The notes beneath the pieces were generated by a model. It was not told the DNA's origin. It saw only the letters and a list, made by a program, of their open reading frames with translations, and ran no database searches. DNA of 64,000 nt from Gracilaria vermiculophylla (lineage: Eukaryota > Rhodophyta > Florideophyceae > Gracilariales > Gracilariaceae). Positions 19,736-28,590 of this stretch are shown here, in pieces. The stretch spans positions 1,286,911-1,350,910 of the forward strand of contig JAHNZQ020000010.1 in assembly GCA_019155205.2 (NCBI GenBank), read 5' to 3'. Within the stretch, counting starts at the first letter, position 1; each line of letters starts with the position of its first letter. Position numbers and translations under genes: made by a program.

Positions 19736-20544
19736 CGTCGATGCCCTGTGTTGCCTTGATGCACAATCGTGCGAGGATTGCAAGCGACACTGCCTCAGGA
19801 AAACATATTAGACATGGGAAGCCATGGAAAGATCCCTGATCTGAATTTTGCAAAATCGTGTTTATCATCGTTATTCTACGTACGTTAGCATTGTAAAACT
19901 ACGCCGTTTGTGTATCTCAGTCAATTGATGTAACGGCTATGACAACTTTGGTTTCTATTAGACTCCACTATTGAAACACATTTCGCCTGTCTGACTGGCG
20001 AATGTAAGAACGCTGGTCGCACTCACCGGACATATCTCACTGAAGGGTGTTCTTAAATCTTGCGCATTTATTCTGGCCCTTTGATAGAATGCTGCCAAGA
20101 GCAAAACTAACTAATTCTCTTTCTATGAGGGTCTTCGCAAGATAATAATCTCTCCAATCCCATATGCATATAGAAGTCTTCGACACTTTACCAGTACTTT
20201 TCTGAATCGGAAGAATATATTTGCAACATGACGTTTTCGTTCGCGAGCACCATACCTCAACATGATAAACATTTTGGTTTGCTCGTGTTCCATTTTCCGA
20301 GCGAGATGTTCGCGTATCTTGACAATGCAAACATATTTTCAAGAATGGATCTGGCTGGGAGTAGACATGCATGCTATCCCTTGATCTCTCTTTAGGGTGT
20401 TCAAGAACGGTTTGCGATTTACATATCGAAAAACGCATGCAAGCTCGGTCCTCCAGACAATGTTTATCAAATGCCCCACTTTCCGATCATTCTTAAGACG
20501 TATAGCGATGGTTCAAAGGACGTGAAAGAGGGAATAGAACGATC
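19736..20544. other. Intergenic, nothing supported
   Basis: Upstream flank of RsmE and 3' flank of the next minus-strand gene. A 133-codon minus-strand ORF at 20037-20438 has no motif and biased composition, and is not called. Confidence 0.45.
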
Positions 20545-21486
20545 TCAAGTGTCAGGCTTTCCGGGAGATAACACAAAACGAGCATGGTTGTAAATACGTG
20601 CATTTGTCTGCTCGACGAGAAACTCCTTGGCGAGATTGTTTAGCTTGAAAATGAAATGTTTGTCCGGGATTGAAGCTGCACATTCTTTCCAAATTCTACC
20701 GGCCTCCATTAAAATAGTTTTGGCTCGCTCTCCCGCTTGTATGCCTTCTTCACCTTCGATAGGAGCTTGATAAAGGTCTGTTACTGAAAAGCTTAACTTG
20801 GGGTCTATTTCAGAAGAGAGATCCCTCTCCAGGTAGCGTTCTGCCTGTTGCGCACAGTAGTAATTGGATCGCTGCTCTTCTAATACTGACGATGTTTCGT
20901 TGTTATCAGAGGCACTGAGTTTCGGCGGACATAATTGCTCCTCTCTAGCACCGATAGCGCCAAGAAGAACATGTAGTCCTTCCATACGACACTTATTGTC
21001 TCGAATCCATCCGTGAAGGGTGGGGTGTGTATTCGCTAATGACACTTGAGAATTGGTGGCTTCTACGAGGATTGCCAGAGCCAACGGCTGGGGTAGATGA
21101 GGTCCACAGTTTGGCAGAGCTAGGATGGTGCGAAAGTGACCGAGTGGGGTGGGGAAGCTACAGGAAGAGCAAGTGAGGAAGAGAGAAGATGCTTCTTCTT
21201 TAGAAGGAGGCAAAGTGCTGTCCGAGGAAGCCGGGGAAACAAATTGTTGAAGAGCTCCACAGCCGTCACAAAGAAGTATTGGGACTTGATCTATTAAAAG
21301 TCTGTGTTCAACATTGCGAAAAGATTGGAGAGTAATAGTATGAGTTTTAGGGTTTTCAGATGTATCCAAAACGGTCAGGAAGTCGGAGAATAGTCCTGGC
21401 CAGAGCTGTTGCTGGCGATGACGCCATCGCTGAAGGCGCAGAAATGTATTGAGAGTTACATCGTTTTGTGAGTTGGGATTCTGCAT
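20545..21486 (-). CDS. Unrecognised protein with two CxxC pairs, 313 aa
   Basis: I do not recognise this protein. It has a possible zinc ribbon: C73-x2-C76 (LLCDGCG) and C106-x2-C109 (LTCSSCS), 29 residues apart. The C-terminal third is charged and helical-looking (GERAKTILMEAGRIWKE, then FKLNNLAKEFLVEQ). The spacing recalls a split treble-clef or zinc-ribbon domain, but no catalytic motif such as SET or RING is visible. Start: the ATG at 21486 begins the frame. Two upstream ATGs in other frames (21559 and 21548) open short ORFs that overlap it, so either translation is uORF-controlled or the true start lies in an unseen upstream exon. Confidence 0.6.
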   Translation of the reverse strand: MQNPNSQNDVTLNTFLRLQRWRHRQQQLWPGLFSDFLTVLDTSENPKTHTITLQSFRNVEHRLLIDQVPILLCDGCGALQQFVSPASSDSTLPPSKEEASSLFLTCSSCSFPTPLGHFRTILALPNCGPHLPQPLALAILVEATNSQVSLANTHPTLHGWIRDNKCRMEGLHVLLGAIGAREEQLCPPKLSASDNNETSSVLEEQRSNYYCAQQAERYLERDLSSEIDPKLSFSVTDLYQAPIEGEEGIQAGERAKTILMEAGRIWKECAASIPDKHFIFKLNNLAKEFLVEQTNARIYNHARFVLSPGKPDT

Positions 21487-21656
21487 CCAATGTAGTGAGA
21501 ATAAATAGTCTGAGCGCGGGGAAGATGGAAAGGACTGGGGTCTGCCATAGAATTGTCATGGTCGCTGACAAGTGAGGTGAAGGTTTGAATCTATCGCAGA
21601 TAAGCTCCTACCGAATGGCATCGAAAGATGAACCAACTACAGCACATGTACCCATG

Positions 21657-21780
21657 TACAGTGCGTTTCAAAAACATATTACCCCTCAAAAGTGCGCCAA
21701 AACTGTACTGTAGACTAGATTTTGCACATAGTCTAGGTAGAATCGTTTCAAAAAGATATGTACACCGTCTTCTTTATAAT
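21657..21780 (+). mobile_element. 5' end of a Tc1/mariner copy, cut by assembly gap
   Basis: The 124 bases from TA at 21657 to the gap edge match 25828-25951 base for base, as far as I can read. That is the left subterminal part of the element at 25.8-27.1 kb. The rest of this copy, of unknown length, lies in the gap at 21781. The preceding 57-bp outer terminal repeat of the other element is absent here. Confidence 0.9.
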
Positions 21781-21880
21781 NNNNNNNNNNNNNNNNNNNN
21801 NNNNNNNNNNNNNNNNNNNNNNNNNNNNNNNNNNNNNNNNNNNNNNNNNNNNNNNNNNNNNNNNNNNNNNNNNNNNNNNN
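21781..21880. other. Assembly gap (100 N)
   Basis: Exactly 100 N, the conventional placeholder for a gap of unknown size. It begins inside a transposon copy and ends inside the MED15 coding region, so at least the rest of the transposon and the 5' part of MED15 are missing. Confidence 0.98.
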
Positions 21881-24373
21881 GCAGCCAAGTGGGGGGGGCA
21901 GCTTGAAAACAAGGGCGCTGCCGCAGGCATGGTGAATGCATCGGGTGACATGAGCCGTGCTATTGCTCTGGAGAAGCAGAAACAGCTTCAAAAAGTGCGC
22001 GAGCAGATGCAGCAACATCACGCTCGGGAACAGCAGCAGCAAAGCGCGGCGATGCACGGCAACGCGGCGACACTTGCAGCTGCTGCGCAAGTGAAGCGCA
22101 CAGCAGGCATGACGCAGGCTCACATGAACGCGCTGTTGGCTAGCCAAAACCTGAAACACGACAAGGGCGGTGTAACCGCGCAAGAGAAGCAGCAAGCGTT
22201 AGCACAGGCGTTCCACAATGCAAGTCAGGTGCAGAATGCGCGAGCACCAGGTGGGTCCAACGCAGGAATGGTGGCGAACAACGTGGGAATGGGCGGCGTG
22301 GCGGCAGTTGGTGGCTCCGAAGCAGGGGCGGCGGCGGTCAAGCAAGGAGCGGCGGCAACTGGCGAGGATGAATTGTTTTGGACCAAGCTGGAAGAAATTC
22401 AAGCAAAGTACCTGCCTCCATTGAGCCAGCTGTACCCCATGCTGAAGAAGATACCGACCAAGCAGAATCCTGAGAGCATTTCATTCTTCAAGTTTTTGAA
22501 CGACTGCTTGACGGTGCTGAGGATGAAGCGCGGCGTTGGAAGACCAGAGAAGCTGGACTATCGGGTGCTGGAGCGAACGGAGAACTTTCTGCAGAAACTT
22601 GTGCACTTTTATGGTCCGACGATGGGGAACCAGGCGAAGCGGGCGTCTGGGATGAGGGAGGGGTTGGAAGCCAATGCTGCAGCGATTGCGGCGGCGACTG
22701 CGGCGGCTGCGGGGAGGGCAGTCGGGCAGGCGGGTAATGTGCAGGCGCAGCAACGGGTTCTGGGGATGGGGGGTGGTCCGGCAAAGGCGGATGGAGGGGC
22801 GGCTGCACAGGGCAACATGCAGCGGCTGGACGCTACGCAGCTGACGGCGCAACAGCAGCAAGCGCATCAAGCCCTGCAGGCTCAGCAGCAGGCGCAGCGG
22901 CAGGCGCAGAACCGAGGGCAACACGTGAACTTTGGGCAGGGGTACGCGCATCAGGCAAACGCGCTGTTGTCAGAGCCAAATGCGCAGCAGGCGAATGCGG
23001 CGCAGATTCAGATGCAGAGCGCGATGCATCGGCAGCAGCAGGCACAGGGCGGCATGGGAGCGGGTTCGGCGGGCGTGGATGTTTCAAAGCTCGGGGCGGC
23101 GACGCAGCCGGGGGTGCAAGGGCACGGGCGTTCGCAAGCGATGCAAACGCCACCGCCGGGGCACGTTCGAGGGCGGGCGGCGGCGGCGGTGACGGCGGCG
23201 GCGAGAAACATGAACAGGGCTGGAGGAGGTATGGGGCCAGTTGGCGGAGGTGCGGCAATCGGAGTGCGGCACCAAGTTGGTCGAGTGGGCGAAGAGATGC
23301 ACGGTGCGGGTCGGGCGGTGGGTCACAATGATGCGCAGATGAGGGCCAGAGCGCAGGCACATGCACAAGCTGCGAGGGCAGCTTCGTACCAGGCTGCTGG
23401 TGGCGTAACAGCGGTGCAGACACAGGCTCAAGCTCAGGCGCAAGCTCAGGCTCAAACCCAAACCCAGGCGCAAGCTCAAACTCAGGCGCAGGCTCAAGCA
23501 CATGAGCAGGCTCAAGCACAGGCTCAAGCACAGGCGCAGGCTCAAGCTCAGGCGCATGCGCAAGCTCAGGCGCAGGCGCAAGCCCAGGCGCAGGCGCAAG
23601 CCCAGGCACAGGCCCAGCAGCGGGCAGCGGCGAGCGCGCGGGCGAGTCGCATCGGGGCGCAAGTGGAAGGGTGGAAGGGGCAGAAGGGGACGAAGCAAGT
23701 GGAGGGGTGGGGGGCGGGTGGGAACAGTGGGCGCGACGGAACGATGAGACAAGCAGGCGGCGTGAAGGCGACAGGGGCGGGGGCGGGGATGGGACAGCCG
23801 ACGGCAGTGGGGGCGGGCAACGTGGCGGGGGTGAATAGAGCGGGAGCGAGGTTGGAAGTGGATGCGCCGCAGAAGATGAAGCAAATCACGGCGATGGTGA
23901 AGGAGGTGTGCAACCAGGTGAACTACCTGGAGCAGTCGCTGGAGACGGAGCTGCGGCTGGCGAAGAAGGCGCGGCACGAGGTGGGCGATATGCAGCTGCT
24001 GCGCGAGGCGGTGAAGATGGACGTGAAGGCGGCCAAGGAGCGCAACGCGGCGTTGGACGTGTCGATTGTGGAGGAGTTTGGGCACCCGGTGGTGGTGTGC
24101 AAGCTCAACATGGGGGAGATGCGGCTGCCGACGCTCAAGCTGCGCGTGCAGCGAGGTTACCCGCGCAAGGGGGGGGCGACGTACGGCTTTGAGCGGCCGC
24201 GCATGGGGTGGGTGGGGCGGCTGGAGACGGTGCGGTCGCGGTTCAAGAAGGTGCTATCCATCTCGCCGGCGGCATCGGTGGGCGTGGCAGCGATCCTGGA
24301 CGCGTGGGCGAGCGAGGCAGACGCGGTACTCAACGGGTCGGACGCGTCGGACCAGACCAAAGTGACGGTGTGA
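21881..24373 (+). CDS. Mediator complex subunit 15 (MED15), 5' truncated by gap
   Basis: 831 codons readable, frame starting at the first base after the gap. MED15 is a tail-module subunit that receives activator signals for RNA polymerase II. Two conserved parts are visible: the central helical block ([20 protein letters not shown], through [20 protein letters not shown], about residues 175-240 of the readable part), and the MED15 C-terminal domain ([20 protein letters not shown], then [16 protein letters not shown] and [10 protein letters not shown]). Between them lie Gln/Ala-rich linkers including an almost pure QA repeat. The KIX domain expected at the N-terminus would be in the gap. Identification rests on the two end blocks; I rate it as very likely. 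Confidence 0.85.
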   Translation, partial: AAKWGGQLENKGAAAGMVNASGDMSRAIALEKQKQLQKVREQMQQHHAREQQQQSAAMHGNAATLAAAAQVKRTAGMTQAHMNALLASQNLKHDKGGVTAQEKQQALAQAFHNASQVQNARAPGGSNAGMVANNVGMGGVAAVGGSEAGAAAVKQGAAATGEDELFWTKLEEIQAKYLPPLSQLYPMLKKIPTKQNPESISFFKFLNDCLTVLRMKRGVGRPEKLDYRVLERTENFLQKLVHFYGPTMGNQAKRASGMREGLEANAAAIAAATAAAAGRAVGQAGNVQAQQRVLGMGGGPAKADGGAAAQGNMQRLDATQLTAQQQQAHQALQAQQQAQRQAQNRGQHVNFGQGYAHQANALLSEPNAQQANAAQIQMQSAMHRQQQAQGGMGAGSAGVDVSKLGAATQPGVQGHGRSQAMQTPPPGHVRGRAAAAVTAAARNMNRAGGGMGPVGGGAAIGVRHQVGRVGEEMHGAGRAVGHNDAQMRARAQAHAQAARAASYQAAGGVTAVQTQAQAQAQAQAQTQTQAQAQTQAQAQAHEQAQAQAQAQAQAQAQAHAQAQAQAQAQAQAQAQAQAQQRAAASARASRIGAQVEGWKGQKGTKQVEGWGAGGNSGRDGTMRQAGGVKATGAGAGMGQPTAVGAGNVAGVNRAGARLEVDAPQKMKQITAMVKEVCNQVNYLEQSLETELRLAKKARHEVGDMQLLREAVKMDVKAAKERNAALDVSIVEEFGHPVVVCKLNMGEMRLPTLKLRVQRGYPRKGGATYGFERPRMGWVGRLETVRSRFKKVLSISPAASVGVAAILDAWASEADAVLNGSDASDQTKVTV
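23417..23620 (+). repeat. Gln-Ala dipeptide coding repeat in MED15
   Basis: About 200 bases of CAGGCK/CAAGCT hexamers encoding alternating Gln and Ala, with scattered Thr and His. Synonymous codons vary from unit to unit, which argues that the dipeptide is kept by selection or is old, and not a recent slippage product. Confidence 0.85.
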
Positions 24374-24662
24374 GGTGGGCGCTGATTATTTTTGCTTTTT
24401 ATTTTATTTTTTATTTTATTTTGCTTTTTGCTGTTGGGTTTGCGGATGGCGCCGGTGCGTGGAGCGCACGCGCCGCGGTTGGCGCGCTGCAAGTCGCGCG
24501 CGCGCAGCGCGTGGCGCGCGCGCGCTATTAGGGCGTGCGCACGTGGCGCATGGCGCGTGGCGCGTGGTGCGCGCCGCTACGGTGGCATTTTGGATGCGGT
24601 TGATGACGCGTGCAGCCGCATGGCGGCGCGAAGCGATGCGATGCGATGCGGGGCGGCCACCT

Positions 24663-24741
24663 CGGCGATGGCGACGACGATGGCAAAGGCGACGGCGACG
24701 GTGACGGCGACGGGGATGGCGACGTCGACGGGGATGGTAAA

Positions 24742-24775
<34 letters not shown>

Positions 24776-24776
24776 G
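24663..24776. repeat. GGCGAC-type hexanucleotide minisatellite
   Basis: Imperfect tandem array of GGCGAC with GGGGAT and GGCAAA variants, just downstream of MED15 and outside its coding frame. Confidence 0.8.
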
Positions 24777-25019
24777 TCTTGCATACGGCGCGCGGCCCTT
24801 AAACGCGCCGCGCAGTACAGCAACGCGCGCGGCGGAGGGGTATTGCGACGGACTGGAAAACAACAGAGCACGTGGAGCGCGTTGCGGGTGAGCAGCGCCA
24901 GTAAATGGTGTCGCGGCGGCAGTGGGTGCAGCGCAAGAGCGTGGAGGGCATCGGGCGGCGGAGGCGGCCGAGGCGGCGGCGAAGCGGTCCCGGGTTGGCG
25001 GTGGTCCAGGTGGGGGCGA

Positions 25020-25492
25020 TGGTGGAGCAGGAGCAGGGTCGCGGCGCGCCAAAACGATAATCGGCGCGCCAGCGATGGGCTGCCCGTTTTGCACGCCGTG
25101 CGCGCCCTGCGCGCCCTGCGCGCCGCCGGCGAACCCCTGGCGGGCAGCCGTGCCAATCTGACTAAGACGCGCCTGTTGGGACTTTTCAATCTGGCCCAGG
25201 CCCTCGGCGCTGCGTTCCAGGTAATCCTGACGAGTGGCAGCCGTCTCATATGTGTCGAGCTCAAAGCGGCACGTTTCGACCTTAAATTTGCCAAGATCCG
25301 CGTCAGGCCCACAAGCCTCTGTAGAGCGTGCGATCGGCGCGACCAGTACAACGGAGAAGCGAGGTGTATGGCGCGGGGGGTGGCTGTGTGCGGCGGTCGC
25401 GACTTACCGACTTATTTTTCCAGAATGTGCTGCCACACCTTGATGCTGTCCTCCTTGCCCATCTCGCACTTCCGTTCTTTAACGGGCTCCAT
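25020..25492 (-). CDS. Doubtful spliced gene, unrecognised
   Basis: Minus strand. An ATG at 25492 in ideal context (GCCATGG) opens a protein-like segment beginning MEPVKERKCEMGKEDS. A strong donor, GTAAGT, lies at 25407, and an acceptor (CTACAG) at 25319 leads into a second protein-like stretch, EACGPDADLGKFKVET, then ATRQDYLERSAEGLGQIEKS. The phases of donor and acceptor agree, but an in-frame TAA lies two codons before the donor. A weaker donor (GTGTGG, after the codons SIK) with the acceptor four bases later (AGAG) would avoid the stop. The 3' end dissolves into Pro/Ser-rich GC-driven sequence. No family recognised; it may be a real gene with an error, a different splice form, or a decayed copy. 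Confidence 0.3.
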
Positions 25493-25770
25493 GGCGGCGG
25501 CGAGGGGTGCGAGTTACCCCGAGGGGGAGGTGACGGCGCGCGGAGCAGCGCTACCGGCGGCGAAGGCGGCGCAAACTTGGAAGGGCGAGAGAGGCGGGAG
25601 CGTGGAAGGCGCGGCGGAGCTCCGGCTAGAAGACGGTGCAGAAGAAAAGCTGCGCAAAGTTGGGAGTTGGGCGCAAGGAAAGCGGAGTGGGGGCGCCGCC
25701 GCGCGCTCAGAGCATCTATTTCATACCGGGACGGAGCAACACAGGAACAAGGTAACAGTTCAACATGCAA

Positions 25771-25829
25771 TACAGACTGTTTCAAAAACATACGACATGC
25801 TGTGAAATCTCAAAAAACTACCAAATGTA
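25771..25829 (+). repeat. Left terminal inverted repeat of Tc1/mariner
   Basis: 59 bases including the TA; reverse complement of 27052-27110 with no mismatch by eye. Confidence 0.92.
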
Positions 25830-27108
25830 CAGTGCGTTTCAAAAACATATTACCCCTCAAAAGTGCGCCAAAACTGTACTGTAGACTAGATTTTGCACAT
25901 AGTCTAGGTAGAATCGTTTCAAAAAGATATGTACACCGTCTTCTTTATAATAAAAATGGCTCGACGCCCGCCACTTTTCAAGCATGAACAGCTTCAAATC
26001 GTTAAGTTAAACGCCAAGAAACATTCCTACAGTGCTATCGCTAAAAAATTAAAGCGTTCTAGGGTCACAATTGCTATTTTTCTATAAAACCCGACTCTAT
26101 AGTGCCTAAAATCATCTTCTAGACGCCCAGAGAAGCTCAGACCAGTAAATAAAAGAGGTATTAAAAAGGGAGCTGTACAAAGGAAAAGTATCGTGCAAAA
26201 CAATTAGAATTAATCTTAATCTCAACGTTCCTAAATCAAATATATGGAGGCAGATAAACAGCACAAACTTATTAAAATATAAAAAAATAAAAAACACTTC
26301 CTTTCTTCAAGACCATCACAAGCCCAAGAGGATTTTCAGGTGTGCTGGAAAAGCCTAATGGAGAAAAAAATGGGAAAATATTATTCTTAATGATGAAAAA
26401 AAGTTCAATTTGGACGGACCAGATTGCTATAATTTTTATTGGCACGATCTTTGTAAACAACGTCATGACGTTTATACCAGGCATTCAGGTGGAGGCTCTG
26501 TAATGGTTTGGGCAGGTATTTCTAAAAAAGGATTGACTGAAATTGCCTTCATTGAAACAAACATGAGTGCGTAAAAATATCAAGGAGTTCTATAAAGATA
26601 TTTTCTACCGCTTGGTTTATGTTTTCATGAAGAAATTTTCTTTTTTCAACAGGATACTGCACCTGTACACACTTCATCTTTAATCAAAAATTGGCTACAG
26701 ATGTCTAAAGTATCTGTTCTAGAGTTACCGGCGCGCGCACCAGATTTTTACCCAATTGAAAACGTTTGAAGACTGCTGGCGAGGATGGTTTATGCGCATG
26801 AAAGGCATTTTTAGACAGTTTTTGAACTCAAAAACTGTATTAAAAATTGCTGGAAATCTATAACAGTTTCAATTGTGGAAAAGTACATGAATTCGATGCC
26901 AAAACGTTTCATTAGCGTTAAACATCAAAAAGAATGCAAAATAAACTATTGAGCGTCGCGCAGTAAAGATTTGTTATTGCTGATCATATGTTTTTGAAAC
27001 GGTTTTTTGACTTTACTTTTTTCTGAAACCTATTTTTGTAGGAGTACAGTATACATTTGGTAGTTTTTTGAGATTTCACAGCATGTCGTATGTTTTTGAA
27101 ACAGTCTG
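25773..27108 (+). mobile_element. Full-length, inactive Tc1/mariner transposon (DD34E)
   Basis: 1336 bp flanked by TA on both sides (25771-25772, 27109-27110), the family's target duplication. Ends are perfect inverted repeats of 57 bp (59 with the TA). Sequence is strikingly AT-rich against its GC-rich surroundings. It encodes a broken transposase of the DD34E type. The motif GTTTCAAAAACATA occurs at the outer end and again about 58 bp inside on the left, with a weaker third copy near 25915, and as CGTTTCAAAAACATA inside the right end. That is an IR/DR-like arrangement of transposase binding sites. An alternative is one element nested in another (see findings). Confidence 0.93.
25956..26952 (+). 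pseudogene. Tc1-type transposase pseudogene
   Basis: From the ATG at 25956 a helix-turn-helix start is readable (SAIAKKLKRSRVTIAIFL) and stops at TAA 26085. Downstream pieces in shifting frames read the catalytic core: ILNDEKKFNLDGPDCY (first Asp), GGGSVMVWAGISKKGL, QQDTAPVHTS (second Asp) and APDFYPIENV (Glu). The second Asp and the Glu are 34 residues apart, so DD34E, the Tc1 group. At least several stops and frameshifts make it non-coding; an active source elsewhere would be needed for movement. Confidence 0.9.
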
Positions 27109-27110
27109 TA
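27052..27110 (-). repeat. Right terminal inverted repeat of Tc1/mariner
   Basis: Perfect reverse complement of 25771-25829, ending in TA. Confidence 0.92.
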
Positions 27111-27426
27111 TCTATTGGCGCCAAATTTGAACACGCGTGGCATCTGGCACAAAATTCAAGTCTCTTCCAAAAGCCTCCCGACGTTCCCCTTCATTGCTGG
27201 ACAGTGTGGACCGGCGAGGACCAGCTACCACCGCAACCTTCGGTATAGAAGCTTCTTCGGTCCAAGGGTACCCCTTTCAGCAACTACTGTCGTAGACCTC
27301 CCTGGCGAGTTTTCGAAGTGACGTTAATCAGCGGGATTCAAACCATCTCTCTACCTTTTGCCTTTGCATCAGTTTCTCTGCAGAGGTAAAGCAACTGGAG
27401 ACGAACTCCGAGAATCTTCAACGAAG
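27111..27426. other. Intergenic / 5' region of DRE2
   Basis: Between the transposon end and the DRE2 start codon. The DRE2 frame is open from 27358 but only via TTG. Nothing else seen. Confidence 0.5.
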
Positions 27427-28008
27427 ATGGTCGAAACTCTGACACAAGTTGATCAGAACTTCCTGGTTTCTTTTGCTTCCTCAGCCGCTCCAGGAACGCA
27501 GGTGTCTGTCAAGGTGCCTGATTCCACCACTTCAGCCGACGTAAAGGTTCGCCTCGTGTTAGCTGGATTCACCGATATCAAAGAAATCTCAACATCTATA
27601 ATAACAGCTTGTCTTCCCTCGTACAAGCAAGGCACATCCATTTCGCTAACCGATGCGCCAAAGGCACCTGAATCCAACGCTTGGGATGCCGCGCTGTTAT
27701 CTAAAGAGCAAATCCCGTTGGTAGACGAAGATGAACTTCTCAAGCGTGATGGAATTCCAGACGGGGATGGGGAAGGGTGCGCAGTTGAGAGCTCTGGCAA
27801 ACGAAAACCATGCAAGGATTGTTCATGCGGACTTGCTGATGTATACGAGGAAGAGCAACGGCCAGGCCCTGCGCCAAAAAGCTCGTGTGGTAATTGCTCA
27901 CTAGGTGATGCGTTCAGATGTGCCAGCTGTCCCTACTTGGGGCTTCCACCTTTTAAACCGGGTGAGAAAGTTGCGATTCCGTCGTCGTTTATGGCCTCTG
28001 ATATTTGA
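27427..28008 (+). CDS. DRE2: Anamorsin/DRE2 (CIAPIN1), 193 aa
   Basis: Fe-S protein that passes electrons from the diflavin reductase Tah18/NDOR1 to the cytosolic iron-sulfur assembly pathway. The C-terminal CIAPIN1 domain is unmistakable: motif A CKDCSCG at about 139-145 and motif [18 protein letters not shown] at about 165-181, together binding two Fe-S clusters. The N-terminal methyltransferase-like domain of fungal and animal anamorsins (about 150 residues) is reduced here to roughly 85 residues, giving a short protein, as in some protists. Start is the ATG at 27427; the frame upstream has no ATG. Confidence 0.95.
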   Translation: MVETLTQVDQNFLVSFASSAAPGTQVSVKVPDSTTSADVKVRLVLAGFTDIKEISTSIITACLPSYKQGTSISLTDAPKAPESNAWDAALLSKEQIPLVDEDELLKRDGIPDGDGEGCAVESSGKRKPCKDCSCGLADVYEEEQRPGPAPKSSCGNCSLGDAFRCASCPYLGLPPFKPGEKVAIPSSFMASDI

Positions 28009-28590
28009 GACCCATATGCAAAGCTTTTGTTTTTCTGCTAAGCTTAATGCTGGGCGTCACAAGTCGGAAAGAACATTTTGTGAACTCCGTTTCATCATGC
28101 CGAAACGCCGATGTACGGCTCGGCCAAGAAAACCAGGGGCAGAGTTAGTGTAGTGCATCCCGAAGTGGCCTTGAGCACGCGAGACTGAATAAAGTCTTCC
28201 AATGCGCAGGCTTGTATGACCGTTTACTATCACGTAAATGTCAAAGTCGCAGCGAGTAATGCAGAACCTTTCTTGGATTAAGATTACGGCTTCTGTACCA
28301 TTATCGCAACAGTGCTCGATGTATAAGACCAGAGACAATTTCTTTTTGCTCATAACACCGACTTAAGCCCGTGCTCGGTGGATCCCTTGCACAGCCTATC
28401 TTACAATACTCATTTTCAAATGTGAGCATCAGGTCGTGGATTGATTTCATTGAGCGGGGTGGCACAGTATGGTTGTGTCCGACTGCTTAGCTCTTTTGAG
28501 AACTTCACTCAGGGCAATCTGCGAACGATTTTGGATGCCATACTGGTCGGCCACATGGGGCGTTCTCCTCACGTTTGCCTTTTACATTCT
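28009..28590. other. Intergenic between convergent genes, nothing seen
   Basis: 3' flanks of DRE2 (plus) and PheRS alpha (minus). Short ORFs without support. Confidence 0.5.

Larger units (their letters stand above)
24374..25770. other. GC-rich region between MED15 and the Tc1 element
   Basis: Very GC-rich, so all six frames are open over long distances. CG dinucleotides are abundant, with GCGCGC runs near 24470-24560. Apart from a possible spliced minus-strand gene (see 25020-25492) no frame has a convincing protein. Confidence 0.45.

Noticed and set aside
20037..20438. 133-codon minus-strand ORF
   Set aside because: No recognisable domain and composition unlike neighbouring proteins.
23084..24085. 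333-codon minus-strand Leu/Arg-rich ORF
   Set aside because: Exact antisense shadow of the MED15 Gln/Ala repeats.
24843..25805. 320-codon plus-strand ORF
   Set aside because: GC-driven open frame, low complexity, and runs into the Tc1 terminal repeat.
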